A stretch of DNA of 25,732 bases from M30B19 sp041688615 (GTDB lineage: Bacteria > Planctomycetota > Planctomycetia > Pirellulales > Pirellulaceae), in the NCBI GenBank assembly GCA_041688615.1, contig JBDNHU010000047.1, positions 1 to 25,732 on the forward strand, read 5' to 3'. Positions 14,427-22,669 of the stretch are shown here, one piece after another. How positions within the stretch are numbered: position 1 is the first letter of the stretch; every line of letters starts with the position of its first letter. Both the position numbers and the translations under genes were made by a program. The notes under the pieces were generated by a model, which saw nothing but the letters and a program-made list of their open reading frames with translations, made no database searches and was not told the DNA's origin.

Positions 14427-16514
14427 CTACTTGGCGTTGGATAGAGGGCTAAATCTTCTGGGTCGCGGCTTGGCGGAACCGGGCGTTTGCGATTCAATCG
14501 ACAAATCGACCAACTTCCAACTGCCTTTGATCATAGCAATCGTTGCAATCGCCTGGTACTGATTGGTTCTTTCATGCGAATGCCCCCAGTGTTCCACCAA
14601 CCCAACTAAATTCCAACGAATACGACGCTGGAATGAAACAACCGGTCCCTGCGACGCATCCTGAAGAAAAACTTGCAATGCTTCGGAATAAGGTCGACCA
14701 TCTATCGAAACCATTGGCTGGCTTTCCACCACGTCAATCGACTCGATCGTAGAAACCGCTCCGCCTTGCTCCTCCATTTTCAATCCGCTTAGCAATTGCA
14801 AGTATAGTTCCGTCAGTTGCGATCCGGCGACACTGGCTTCTAACGATCCGTAAATTTCTTCCTCGCTAACAAAGTCGAACGATCGATATACATTTTTCAA
14901 CAAGGCTTGCGTTAAGTCGTTGGCTCGCAAATCTTGAACTGGCAATGCGACACGCGGCCACGACATCAACAAGACAACACTTAGAACGGCAAACGCTACA
15001 ACGCTTCCAACCCCACGTACTAAAGTTGATCTAGTCGCCAACCAGTACCAAGCGATCCCAGCGGTCACCAACGCCAACGCGCCAATCAAAGCCAGCACAA
15101 CCCAACCAAGCCCCTGCCAGCGAAAGCCTTGCCTTTGAAAATCATCCTCACCGACGGCAATTTCGCTGACCGTTTGTGGCGCGGCCAAGGCTCCTGGATT
15201 TTCCCAAACGATTCGATTTTCGGCTAACTGTCTAGAAAACGTTTCTCGTTGCACGCTTTCTTCAAAGAAAAAATAAGCTTCGACCGAATTGATGGCGTAA
15301 CTAAACTTATCCCAATTCGCCTGAATCTGTTCTGGCATAACTCGGTAGGGGTAAACCAACGTAACGCCCACGCGACCGTTTGCAAAACTAAGCTTTTCAA
15401 TTTTCTTCTTGATCGCAAAATCACGTTGATCCGCCGGAAAAAAGTCGATCTTCTGAACGACTGGTGGAATCGTTTCCTGATTGATTAAAACAGGATTTCC
15501 GACCGAGAAGTATTTTCGAATCTTCGCGGCGGCCTGTTCAATTTCGTCTGCTTGCAAAAAGTTCGGATCCGTCGATTCAATTTCGAACATCGTTGCCAAA
15601 ACATTCAGTGGCAACAATAATTCAACTCGTAAACGCCGTTGTTCAATGTATCCCCAAAGATAGACAGAACCAAAGTCCGTCACACCCAACATGCGATCTT
15701 CTTGCTTTTGCAACCACTCTAATTTTTCTTTTTCATCAGCGTCCTTACCCGGGATTGGATTTTCCCAATCAAATGCAATCGTAATCGGTGTATCAACACG
15801 CAATTTCGACGTCAAAGGTAAGTCCGAAGTGCCTTGGTATAGCTCAATCGACAATTCTGCGGGATACAAGAAGTTATCATCAACGATGGAGTGTTTTAAC
15901 GTCAAGAAACTGATGTCACGTTGAGGACTTCGGAATTCAAACGTGAAACTCATCTTCCGTTTCAACAAATGAAACTCCGTGGCCCCATTCTTAACCAGAT
16001 CGTCTTCAAAGGGATAGATTCCTTCGTCAACCAAAACGGCCTTCATCGGATTCCCGTCGACATCCAATACTTCAATCGATTCGGCCAAAAATTTCCGATG
16101 CAAGTCATAGAATTTACGCAGCGTCGCCGCCTCAAATAGCCCCTGATCATTTGATTCCATTCCATGCAACCACACCAAGTCGTCGGTGTATTCCACCAAG
16201 GAAATACGAACACCGCGTTTCGTCACAAAAATCTTGGTTTCGACCTTTGCCGTAGGATCGACGGTGGAAATCGCATTCGCTACCCGAATGGTTGTTGGCG
16301 AAGGCGTGGTAGCGAACAACCAATTGCAAGAGACACTGACGGCAAGGACCGTGGCAATGGTCACCAACAAGACGAACAGAGGCAAGAAACCGCTAAGCAG
16401 AAAGAGAGGCAAGCGCTGACACGCCGCCAAGTCACCAAGCGTTAATCTCTGAATTTTTCGGTGGACGTTTCGCATTTCGCGACCTTGGCTGGACAGATTT
16501 AGTTGGCTAACCAT
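14427..16514 (-). CDS. 695-aa membrane protein of unknown function, first gene of FtsX-type block
   Basis: ATG at 16514; an ATG 13 codons in is an alternative. One N-terminal membrane helix (about 35-60) is followed by a large extracytoplasmic region (about 65-465), rich in beta-strand patterns and charged residues. Two closely spaced helices (469-493 and 500-519) follow, then a C-terminal domain (530-695). That domain includes ALLKNVYRSFDF, EEEIYGSLEASVAG, EEQGGAVS and a striking EHWGHSHERTNQYQA segment (641-655) with two His in HxH spacing, which could bind a metal. I do not recognise a named family; the NVYRxFD / EQGGA / WGHxHxRxNxY pattern looks conserved rather than random. It precedes the ATPase, permease and TroA-like lipoprotein, so it is probably an accessory or sensor part of that machine. 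Confidence 0.8.
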   Translation of the reverse strand: MVSQLNLSSQGREMRNVHRKIQRLTLGDLAACQRLPLFLLSGFLPLFVLLVTIATVLAVSVSCNWLFATTPSPTTIRVANAISTVDPTAKVETKIFVTKRGVRISLVEYTDDLVWLHGMESNDQGLFEAATLRKFYDLHRKFLAESIEVLDVDGNPMKAVLVDEGIYPFEDDLVKNGATEFHLLKRKMSFTFEFRSPQRDISFLTLKHSIVDDNFLYPAELSIELYQGTSDLPLTSKLRVDTPITIAFDWENPIPGKDADEKEKLEWLQKQEDRMLGVTDFGSVYLWGYIEQRRLRVELLLPLNVLATMFEIESTDPNFLQADEIEQAAAKIRKYFSVGNPVLINQETIPPVVQKIDFFPADQRDFAIKKKIEKLSFANGRVGVTLVYPYRVMPEQIQANWDKFSYAINSVEAYFFFEESVQRETFSRQLAENRIVWENPGALAAPQTVSEIAVGEDDFQRQGFRWQGLGWVVLALIGALALVTAGIAWYWLATRSTLVRGVGSVVAFAVLSVVLLMSWPRVALPVQDLRANDLTQALLKNVYRSFDFVSEEEIYGSLEASVAGSQLTELYLQLLSGLKMEEQGGAVSTIESIDVVESQPMVSIDGRPYSEALQVFLQDASQGPVVSFQRRIRWNLVGLVEHWGHSHERTNQYQAIATIAMIKGSWKLVDLSIESQTPGSAKPRPRRFSPLSNAK

Positions 16515-16784
16515 CGATTACGGTTGGGCAACAACACGAACGATGACGCCGACACCAAAAACCAAAGGCAAAACCACAACTCTAAACAACGCCTCCGCTA
16601 GAACCGCCCAAGAGGGCAGGGCGTTCCCGAACAGAATGGCAAGTTTCCGCAAACGCTTCGGACCCCGCACAAATGCTGCCCTAAAACCGTAAGATAGTTA
16701 ACTTGTTGCAACTAAGGATCTGCGCACCAATAAACTACCGCATCTAGCCAAGTCATGAAAGTCTTTTCCGTACTTAGCTTTCTC

Positions 16785-16854
16785 GTACTGGTACTCAGCC
16801 CGCAAGGCGGTACTGGTACTCGATAAAAACACAGGCCGGATCAAGTACTAGTAC
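16785..16854. promoter_or_regulatory. cluster of three GTACTRGTAC near-palindromes
   Basis: GTACTGGTAC occurs at 16785-16794 and 16810-16819, and the fully palindromic GTACTAGTAC at 16845-16854. The first two are part of a 12-bp direct repeat GTACTGGTACTC. They lie 270-340 bp upstream of the minus-strand 695-aa gene. A regulator-binding role is only inferred. Confidence 0.3.
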
Positions 16855-16940
16855 GAATTGACCATGGACTTGACTCATCTTATCCGCGGGATCGAGTAAC
16901 TTATTTTCAGGCAATACCAAACCACACCAATGCAAATCGT

Positions 16941-17000
16941 GCGTCAAACCGCATTGCGTCAAACCGCATTGCGTCAAACCGCCGTGCGTCAAACCGCATT
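16941..17000. repeat. tandem repeat, 4 x 15 bp
   Basis: Four units of GCGTCAAACCGCATT (16941, 16956, 16971, 16986); the third carries CGT in place of ATT at its end. The 15-bp period keeps frames open and creates spurious ORFs. Confidence 0.92.
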
Positions 17001-17043
17001 GCAGCCCAGAAATCACAAACCCTCGAATTTATCGAAACCACAA

Positions 17044-17162
17044 TGCACCGCCTGCCAAAATGCACCGCCTGCCAAATTTCTCTGCCTGCCCAATTTCTCT
17101 GCCTGCCCAATTTCTCTGCCTGCCCAATTTCTCCGCCTGCCCAATTTCTCCGCCTGCCAAAT
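17044..17162. repeat. tandem repeat, 7 x 17 bp
   Basis: Seven units of 17 bp. Two begin TGCACCGCCTGCC; five follow the form TTCTCTGCCTGCCCAAT with T/C and C/A changes. All share the core GCCTGCC. The copies form blocks of identical variants, as expected from stepwise duplication. Confidence 0.92.
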
Positions 17163-17346
17163 TTGCACATGACAAGGTCTTTGGCAAACGAAGTTGGCAC
17201 GAAGCCGTCGTGCTTTAAGTCCGGCAGTGGGTGTTTCAATTCCGCGAGCGTGCGTGGAATTCAAACGAATCAGTCATCGCTTTGAAGGATCCCCTGGGCT
17301 CGTATGCGGCACCGCGATTGAACGAAGTTCGACGGCCAACCTGCTA

Positions 17347-18342
17347 CTAACGAGGCTTCTTTTTGGACAACTTACTGGGTTCTTTTTTGGCGGATGCTTT
17401 CTTGGCAGGAGCAGCACTGGCTGCTGCTATCTTAGGCGTCGCTTTTTTAGGTGGTTTACTCGCAGGCTTTGCGGCCGTTTTGGCTGAGTCGCTGGAGCTT
17501 GCAGGTGTTGCCTTCTTGGTCGTGGTCTTCGCAGACTTCTTGCTTGGCTTTGCAGGTTCAGTTCCCGAAGAAACGGCGGTTTTCGCCTTGCCATCTTTCG
17601 GCAAAGCCTTCGCACCTTCGGACTTAGATTCCGCATTGGGTGCCGGTTGCGCCTTGGGTTTGGCAGCGCGTTTTTTCATTCGTTCAGAGGCGTCCGAGGC
17701 CACTTCCGTCAAAATCTTGCGGACATCGGTAGAAAACGGCGATGCAAAATAAGCCACCGCCATCTGATGAACGGTTGAGAAAAACTCAACACCCTTGGTC
17801 TTCGGTACTGCTCGGTCCAAACCAGGGATATTCCCTGATTCTCGTTCCTTGGGAGTTACCAAACCAAGCACGTGGGCCAATTCCAGTGTGGCTTCGCAAA
17901 TTGGAATCTTGTGTCCACTGAAGGAGTTTTGAACGACGTACGAAACAACAAATTGCCCGATGCCAATATACTTTTCTAACTGAGCTATCGCTTTGCCTTG
18001 GCTCTCCTTGATCAAGAAGTCAAGATCATAGGAATAGTGGGTTTCAAAAACCGAATGCAGCGCGTTCTTTAAACGTTCGGCGGCCTTTTCCGGTTTACCT
18101 AACCCAGTTAACACTTCAGACAATTCTGCGACGGTGCTAACACGAACTTCGTTCCAATCACAGTACTGTTCCAACTTCGCAAAGGCATCGTCGGCCGCTG
18201 TAAAATTGGAATCTTCCAATAAGCAAGCATAAAGCAAGTTATCCAAGACACCGCGCCCCGCAGGAGGCTTAACCACCGGGTAGTGTTTCTTTGCCACTTT
18301 GATCAACTTCGCAATCGTTGACGCTCGGCCTTCACCGCTCAT
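17347..18342 (-). CDS. HhH-GPD (endonuclease III)-like protein with Lys/Ala-rich tail
   Basis: 331 aa from the ATG at 18342, which has AGAAGG eight nt upstream; the frame is open to a GTG at 18426. Residues about 10-170 have the helical layout of the endonuclease III family: LDNLLYACLLEDSNFTAADD, then GKPEKAAERLKNAL, then the hairpin region EKYIGIGQFVVSYVV and IPICEATLELAHVLGLV. The catalytic lysine of the hairpin (GVGRKTA in the enzymes) and the catalytic aspartate (VDTH) are not present; the latter site reads IPICEAT (146-152). No iron-sulfur cysteine cluster follows. From about residue 222 the protein is a Lys/Ala/Pro/Ser tail like histone H1. I infer a non-catalytic DNA- or RNA-binding protein. 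It lies 89 bp after rbfA, same strand. Confidence 0.75.
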   Translation of the reverse strand: MSGEGRASTIAKLIKVAKKHYPVVKPPAGRGVLDNLLYACLLEDSNFTAADDAFAKLEQYCDWNEVRVSTVAELSEVLTGLGKPEKAAERLKNALHSVFETHYSYDLDFLIKESQGKAIAQLEKYIGIGQFVVSYVVQNSFSGHKIPICEATLELAHVLGLVTPKERESGNIPGLDRAVPKTKGVEFFSTVHQMAVAYFASPFSTDVRKILTEVASDASERMKKRAAKPKAQPAPNAESKSEGAKALPKDGKAKTAVSSGTEPAKPSKKSAKTTTKKATPASSSDSAKTAAKPASKPPKKATPKIAAASAAPAKKASAKKEPSKLSKKKPR

Positions 18343-18431
18343 CGATAGAGCCTTCTTTTCTGAATAGGACAGGAAACGGAACCAACACCTGCGACCTTCC
18401 ATGGCCCTGGGCAAAACAACTTTCACTCAAA

Positions 18432-18884
18432 CTACTGAGGCGAATCTTCGGCAACTTCGGATGATTCCCCGGAAGCTTCCACAATATCGTCAACCTGATC
18501 CTCATCGGGCTGATCAAGTAGAGCACCCACTGCGTTCATGTCGCCACGCCTCACTCCTTCCAGCAAGGCCGCCACTTTCAGCGAATTCTTCAAGCCCTTA
18601 TCAATCGCAAAGGAAAGACGGGGAATGTAACGAGTGTCAATCCGTTCACCGACTCGCTGCTGAAGATATCCGGCAGAATTCTTGAGACCATGCAGTGATA
18701 AAGTCTCTTTGGCTTCGTCTCCCATGACCGAAACAAAAACCTTTGCGTTGCGCATATCGCCCGCCACTTCCACACGAGTGACAGTTACATCCTGAACCCG
18801 CGGGTCGCGTAATTCCAACAGGATCGCAGTGCTGACCACTTCGCGGATCGCTTCAGCGGCTTTTAAGATTCGGCGAGAACTCAT
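18432..18884 (-). CDS. rbfA: 30S ribosome-binding factor A
   Basis: 150 aa. RbfA is a KH-fold protein that binds the 30S subunit during late 16S rRNA maturation. The family core is clear: RRILKAAEAIREVVSTAIL, then LRDPRVQDVTVTRVEVAGDM, AKVFVSVMG and RIDTRYIPRLSFAID. An acidic tail of about 45 residues (PDEDQVDD and onwards) follows the core and is longer than in E. coli. ATG at 18884; no convincing Shine-Dalgarno. It follows infB in the usual nusA-infB-rbfA order but is separated from it by 218 bp containing a terminator-like hairpin. Confidence 0.95.
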   Translation of the reverse strand: MSSRRILKAAEAIREVVSTAILLELRDPRVQDVTVTRVEVAGDMRNAKVFVSVMGDEAKETLSLHGLKNSAGYLQQRVGERIDTRYIPRLSFAIDKGLKNSLKVAALLEGVRRGDMNAVGALLDQPDEDQVDDIVEASGESSEVAEDSPQ

Positions 18885-18930
18885 AAATGAATCAACTACT
18901 TTTTTGTTCGCAAACCAAACGGGTGGGGTA

Positions 18931-18977
18931 TTTGAAAAATCAAGGACATGCTGCCATCAATCGGAAGCATGTCCTTG
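18931..18977 (-). terminator. intrinsic terminator-like hairpin between infB and rbfA
   Basis: CAAGGACATGCT (18941-18952) and AGCATGTCCTTG (18966-18977) form a perfect 12-bp stem with a 13-nt loop. Read on the minus strand the stem is followed at once by ATTTTTC, the order expected for Rho-independent termination of the infB transcript. On the plus strand there is no T-run. Confidence 0.7.
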
Positions 18978-19102
18978 GTTTAGTATATCAGTTGAAAATC
19001 AGGTTCTACTTCTGGCAGCACAAAAAAGATTTGCCAGCGGTCTGATATCATCAAACCTAACGCTCAACATCACGATGCCCAATATTTAAAAAGCGGTCCA
19101 GG

Positions 19103-22042
19103 TTATAACTTCCGAGCCACTTCTTCGATTCGGTACGCTTCCAGCATGTCGCCTTCTTTGACATCGTTAAAGCCTTCCAGCTTCACGCCGCATTCCATGC
19201 CTTTGGTCACTTCCTTGGCGTCATCTTTTTCTCGCTTCAAGGAATCCATTGCATAATCGCCCAAAATACGATTATCACGAATGACTCGCAAACGAGAACC
19301 CCGTTGGACCGTACCACGCATCACACGACAACCAGCAATCGTACCCATACGACTGACATTGAACGTACGTAGCACCATCAACGCACCAAGTTCGACTGCC
19401 TGTTTGTCCGGCTTCAACTTGCCTTCCAAAGTAGCCTTGATATCGTCCGCCACTTTGTAAATGACTTCATAGCGACGAATCTCGACTTGCAAATCTTCAG
19501 ACAACGATCGAGCGTTCTCATCGGGCACCACATTGAAACCAATGATCACCGCGTCGGAAGCCTGAGCCAGGCGAACATCGCCGACAGTAATACCGCCAAC
19601 TAACGCCTGCAAAATTCGAATTCGGACTTCGGGATGATCCAACTTGGTAAGTTCTTTTTGGATCGCTTCAATGGAACCACGGGCATCCGCTCGCAGCACC
19701 AAATTCAACGTTACCACTTCTTTCTGAGAACCAGCTAAGTCACCAGCCTCCAAGCGAGTTTGGAATTCTTCCAATGATACTCGTTTGGTAAACCCAGAAA
19801 GTGACCGATCACGAATGTCACCTTCGCGGCTTGCCGCAATTTCACGAGCTTTCGCGATCGAATCAACCACGTAAAACTTCTCACCAGCACCAGGTGCCCG
19901 ATCCAAACCTGTAATATTCACAGGTGTAGACGGCCCGGCTTCGGTTAAACGAACCCCGACCCGCAAAGTGTCGCCCATCGCTTTGACACGACCGTAGGAG
20001 TTCCCGCAAAGCACAATGTCGCCGACGTGAAGCGTGCCATTTTGGACCATAACCTTGGCGATCACACCGCGATCAGGGTCTTGTTCGGCTTCCAAACAAG
20101 TACCTACCGCAGACCGATTCGGGTTGGCCTTGTATTCGTACAACTCAGCAGTGGTCAAAATTGTTTCTAGCAACTCATCCAAACCCGTACCTGCAATGGC
20201 GCTGGTTTGAACCACTTCGACATCACCACCCCATTGGCTGGGCATCAAGTTGTGAGCCGCCAAATTCTGCAACACTTTGTCTGGGTTCGCACCAGGCAAG
20301 TCAATCTTGTTCATCGCCACAATAATGGGGACGCCTGCCGCCTTGGCGTGACTAATCGCTTCCTCGGTCTGAGGCATCACGCCGTCATCGGCCGCAACCA
20401 CCAAGACCGCGATGTCCGTAACGTTCGCACCACGGGCACGCATTTCGGTAAACGCTTCGTGACCCGGAGTATCCACGAATGAAACTTGCCGACCTTCGCG
20501 GTTAACCGCGTAAGCCCGAATGTGCTGGGTAATGCCACCGGCCTCACCCGAAACCACGTTGATTCCGATCAATGCATCCAGCAAGGATGTTTTGCCGTGA
20601 TCGACGTGCCCTAAGAACGTCACAATCGGCGGACGAAGAACCATGTCTTCTTCCGAATCTTCCAAATCCAATCCGCGAATCACACTGTCTTCGAGCGTTT
20701 GTTCTGCACGAATCTCGACACTGGCCTCAAATTGAGTGACCAACAATTCGACCGTTTCCAAGTCAAGTACGGCATTGATATTAACCGACATTCCCAACCC
20801 GAAATCGATCATCAACGCTTTCAGAACCTGACCCGCTGCGACGCCAGTCACTTCTGAAAACGTTCGTACCGTACACGGCAGTTGAAGAACGGGGTTCTCT
20901 TTTCGTGGTGCTGCCGTGTTGTTGACCGAACCACTTTTTGGTCGACGACGTCGGAAACGCAGTGGAGAATCATCGTCCTTGAAGCGACTGGTAGTGACCC
21001 GACGATCCGGTCGCTTATCACGTTTCTGGCGAACTGACCCCATCCCGCTATCAACATTTTCACCCACTGGCGCGTCGGCTTTGCCCTTGCCACGACGCCG
21101 GCGATCAGCATTACCACTCTCTACAGGTGAGGTAGTACTGGCGGTTTCGGCACCGCCCTTTTTGGTCTTTTTCGCCGAATCAGTGAATGCCGCCAAAGGC
21201 AAAGCAGCATTGCCATGACGCTTCACCTTTTGGATCGCATCTTGCGGCAAAGCCAAGTCAGGCTTGACAACCTTTTCCTCAGACTGACGCTGGGATGCGG
21301 TCGGTTGCTTGACCTTGGGCATAGCCGCCAAACGCGTCAACGGAGCGCGTCCTCGACTTGGTTTGGCTTCGCGGTCTTCACGCGGAGTTTCATCGCCTGC
21401 ACGCTTGGGACGCGAGTCCAAATTACGCATCGGACCCGGGCGTGAAAACAACGGCCCTGTCCTTCGCCGCTCATTCACTGGCGGTGCATCGCTACTGGCA
21501 GAATCAGGCGTTGCTTCGCCCGAATCGGCCTTGGCAGCGGGGGGACCGCTACTTGATGAAGCCGGCACCGCTGACTTTGCAGCGGCAGGAATTGGAGAAT
21601 CAATACGGGAAACGGGTTTCTCCGCGACTGATTTCTGGGGAACGGATTCTACCGATTTCTTGGCAGCAACATCCGCAGGTGGCGGATCGGCAACAGCACC
21701 CGATGCTCGCAAATTCCCTAAGCCACTTCCTGAAATCGGAGACTTTTTGGGACGCTCAAGCACTCGGGGTCGATCCACTGATCGCATGCGATCAAGTGGC
21801 GATATCGGCCGTTCATTGACTTCTGGTTTTGCTGGCGTTTTTGCTTGCGTTGCTGCTTGCGGCGCAGCCTTTTTCTCTACACTACTTCCCGCCATGTGCT
21901 TGTTAATCTTAGCGACTTCTTCGTCGGTTAAACTCGCCAGTGCAGAACCCTTTCCATTGATACCTACTTTAGCGCAGATATCCAAAAGACTCTTATTGTC
22001 CAAATCAAGCTCTTTGGCAAACGCGTAAATCCTAATTGGCAC
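19103..22042 (-). CDS. infB: translation initiation factor IF-2
   Basis: 979 aa GTPase that places initiator tRNA on the 30S subunit. The N-terminal IF2-N module (RIYAFAKELDLDNKSLLDIC, 4-23) is of planctomycete type. A long disordered Pro/Ala/Lys/Arg-rich linker covers about 52-385, followed by a second IF2-N-like segment (390-445). The G domain starts near 470: GHVDHGKT (478-485), GGITQHI, DTPGHE (524-529), NKID (578-581) and SAIAG. Domains II-IV follow, ending KEGDMLEAYRIEEVARKL. The start is GTG at 22042 with an AGGAAGG run about nine nt upstream. The first IF2-N residues match only this start. The linker is longer than in E. coli IF-2. Confidence 0.98.
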   Translation of the reverse strand: MPIRIYAFAKELDLDNKSLLDICAKVGINGKGSALASLTDEEVAKINKHMAGSSVEKKAAPQAATQAKTPAKPEVNERPISPLDRMRSVDRPRVLERPKKSPISGSGLGNLRASGAVADPPPADVAAKKSVESVPQKSVAEKPVSRIDSPIPAAAKSAVPASSSSGPPAAKADSGEATPDSASSDAPPVNERRRTGPLFSRPGPMRNLDSRPKRAGDETPREDREAKPSRGRAPLTRLAAMPKVKQPTASQRQSEEKVVKPDLALPQDAIQKVKRHGNAALPLAAFTDSAKKTKKGGAETASTTSPVESGNADRRRRGKGKADAPVGENVDSGMGSVRQKRDKRPDRRVTTSRFKDDDSPLRFRRRRPKSGSVNNTAAPRKENPVLQLPCTVRTFSEVTGVAAGQVLKALMIDFGLGMSVNINAVLDLETVELLVTQFEASVEIRAEQTLEDSVIRGLDLEDSEEDMVLRPPIVTFLGHVDHGKTSLLDALIGINVVSGEAGGITQHIRAYAVNREGRQVSFVDTPGHEAFTEMRARGANVTDIAVLVVAADDGVMPQTEEAISHAKAAGVPIIVAMNKIDLPGANPDKVLQNLAAHNLMPSQWGGDVEVVQTSAIAGTGLDELLETILTTAELYEYKANPNRSAVGTCLEAEQDPDRGVIAKVMVQNGTLHVGDIVLCGNSYGRVKAMGDTLRVGVRLTEAGPSTPVNITGLDRAPGAGEKFYVVDSIAKAREIAASREGDIRDRSLSGFTKRVSLEEFQTRLEAGDLAGSQKEVVTLNLVLRADARGSIEAIQKELTKLDHPEVRIRILQALVGGITVGDVRLAQASDAVIIGFNVVPDENARSLSEDLQVEIRRYEVIYKVADDIKATLEGKLKPDKQAVELGALMVLRTFNVSRMGTIAGCRVMRGTVQRGSRLRVIRDNRILGDYAMDSLKREKDDAKEVTKGMECGVKLEGFNDVKEGDMLEAYRIEEVARKL

Positions 22043-22669
22043 CTTTTAAGGCCTTCCTCTTCTTTGTATCTATCGCTTCCACCAGTCCGGGGAAGTCATA
22101 TATTGGGTGGTCTACATACGCACCAAACTCCAGAATTAGCCCTGAGCCGGATCGGTTTTATTGCTGCAATGGTACAATTTTGTGCACCCTTGCGAATCAT
22201 CCGGACTCACACACAGCTTACGGGAAAACGCAGACGCAAACGCTCGATTTGATTGATCACTTACTTACCTAATGCAAGCCGGTCTGGGAAAACACCAGAA
22301 CCGCCACTATGTCTCGCAAAAAGCAGAACGTCCATCAAAAATCGATCGACCGCCTCGCTTCCCATTTCATTCACTCTACTCTATTGCTGTGTTGGCTCGA
22401 ACATTCGAGCCAAAACGAATTCAAAGAAACAATCCTCGCTGAACCAACCAAGCAACATTACTATTGGGAAGGAACAGTCTAGTTAACGATCGCCAAGTTT
22501 AGTGCAAAATTCCTTTTGCATTCACCTAGGCGATCATCACTCAAACGTCTGATCTAGTCATATTCGCTGATTGAAGGCGATTCTCCTTGAGTTTCAATCT
22601 CCGGACAGGTCTACTGACCCAAGGCAACATGCAAACCCTGCTGCTGCCTTATCATTATATCCAAAAAGC
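22043..22669. other. 627-bp gap between nusA and infB with strong inverted repeats
   Basis: No ylxR-like or other minus-strand gene is visible. The gap holds a nested stem-loop (GATCGCC 22488-22494 with GGCGATC 22529-22535, and inside it TGCAAAA 22503-22509 with TTTTGCA 22514-22520). It also holds a 10-bp-arm palindrome with a 2-nt centre (TTGGCTCGAA-CA-TTCGAGCCAA, 22392-22413). A minus-strand TATAAT at 22654-22659, just past the nusA stop, could be a -10 element for infB, but no matching -35 is seen. A 57-codon plus-strand ORF (22309-22482) is listed separately. Confidence 0.5.
22309..22482 (+). CDS. doubtful small ORF, 57 aa
   Basis: ATG at 22309 to TAG at 22482 would encode a basic-to-neutral 57-aa protein beginning MSRKKQNVHQKSIDRLASHF. 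No ribosome-binding site precedes it and no family is recognised. It would run against the flanking nusA/infB transcription, and the 22-bp palindrome lies inside it. Listed only because its composition is not obviously random. Confidence 0.15.
   Translation: MSRKKQNVHQKSIDRLASHFIHSTLLLCWLEHSSQNEFKETILAEPTKQHYYWEGTV

Larger units (their letters stand above)
16515..17346. other. 832-bp non-coding region with arrays and GTACTRGTAC sites
   Basis: No supportable gene: apparent ORFs run through tandem repeats. Contents from left to right are the presumed promoter region of the transport block (not resolvable), three near-palindromes GTACTGGTAC/GTACTAGTAC (16785, 16810, 16845), a 4 x 15-bp array (16941-17000), a 7 x 17-bp array (17044-17162), and about 180 bp of plain sequence after the end of the minus-strand gene at 17347. 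Confidence 0.5.

Noticed and set aside
16795..17285. Repeat-containing ORFs on both strands in the 832-bp gap
   Set aside because: They follow the 15-bp and 17-bp arrays, with several overlapping frames open at once and no credible start sites.
20207..22028. Long plus-strand ORFs opposite infB, up to 239 aa
   Set aside because: They are antisense to the well-supported IF-2 gene and reflect the codon bias of its Pro/Ala/Lys-rich linker.
22036..22486. ylxR or other conserved gene in the nusA-infB gap
   Set aside because: No minus-strand ORF of useful length is present; plus-strand ORFs lack ribosome-binding sites and family features.
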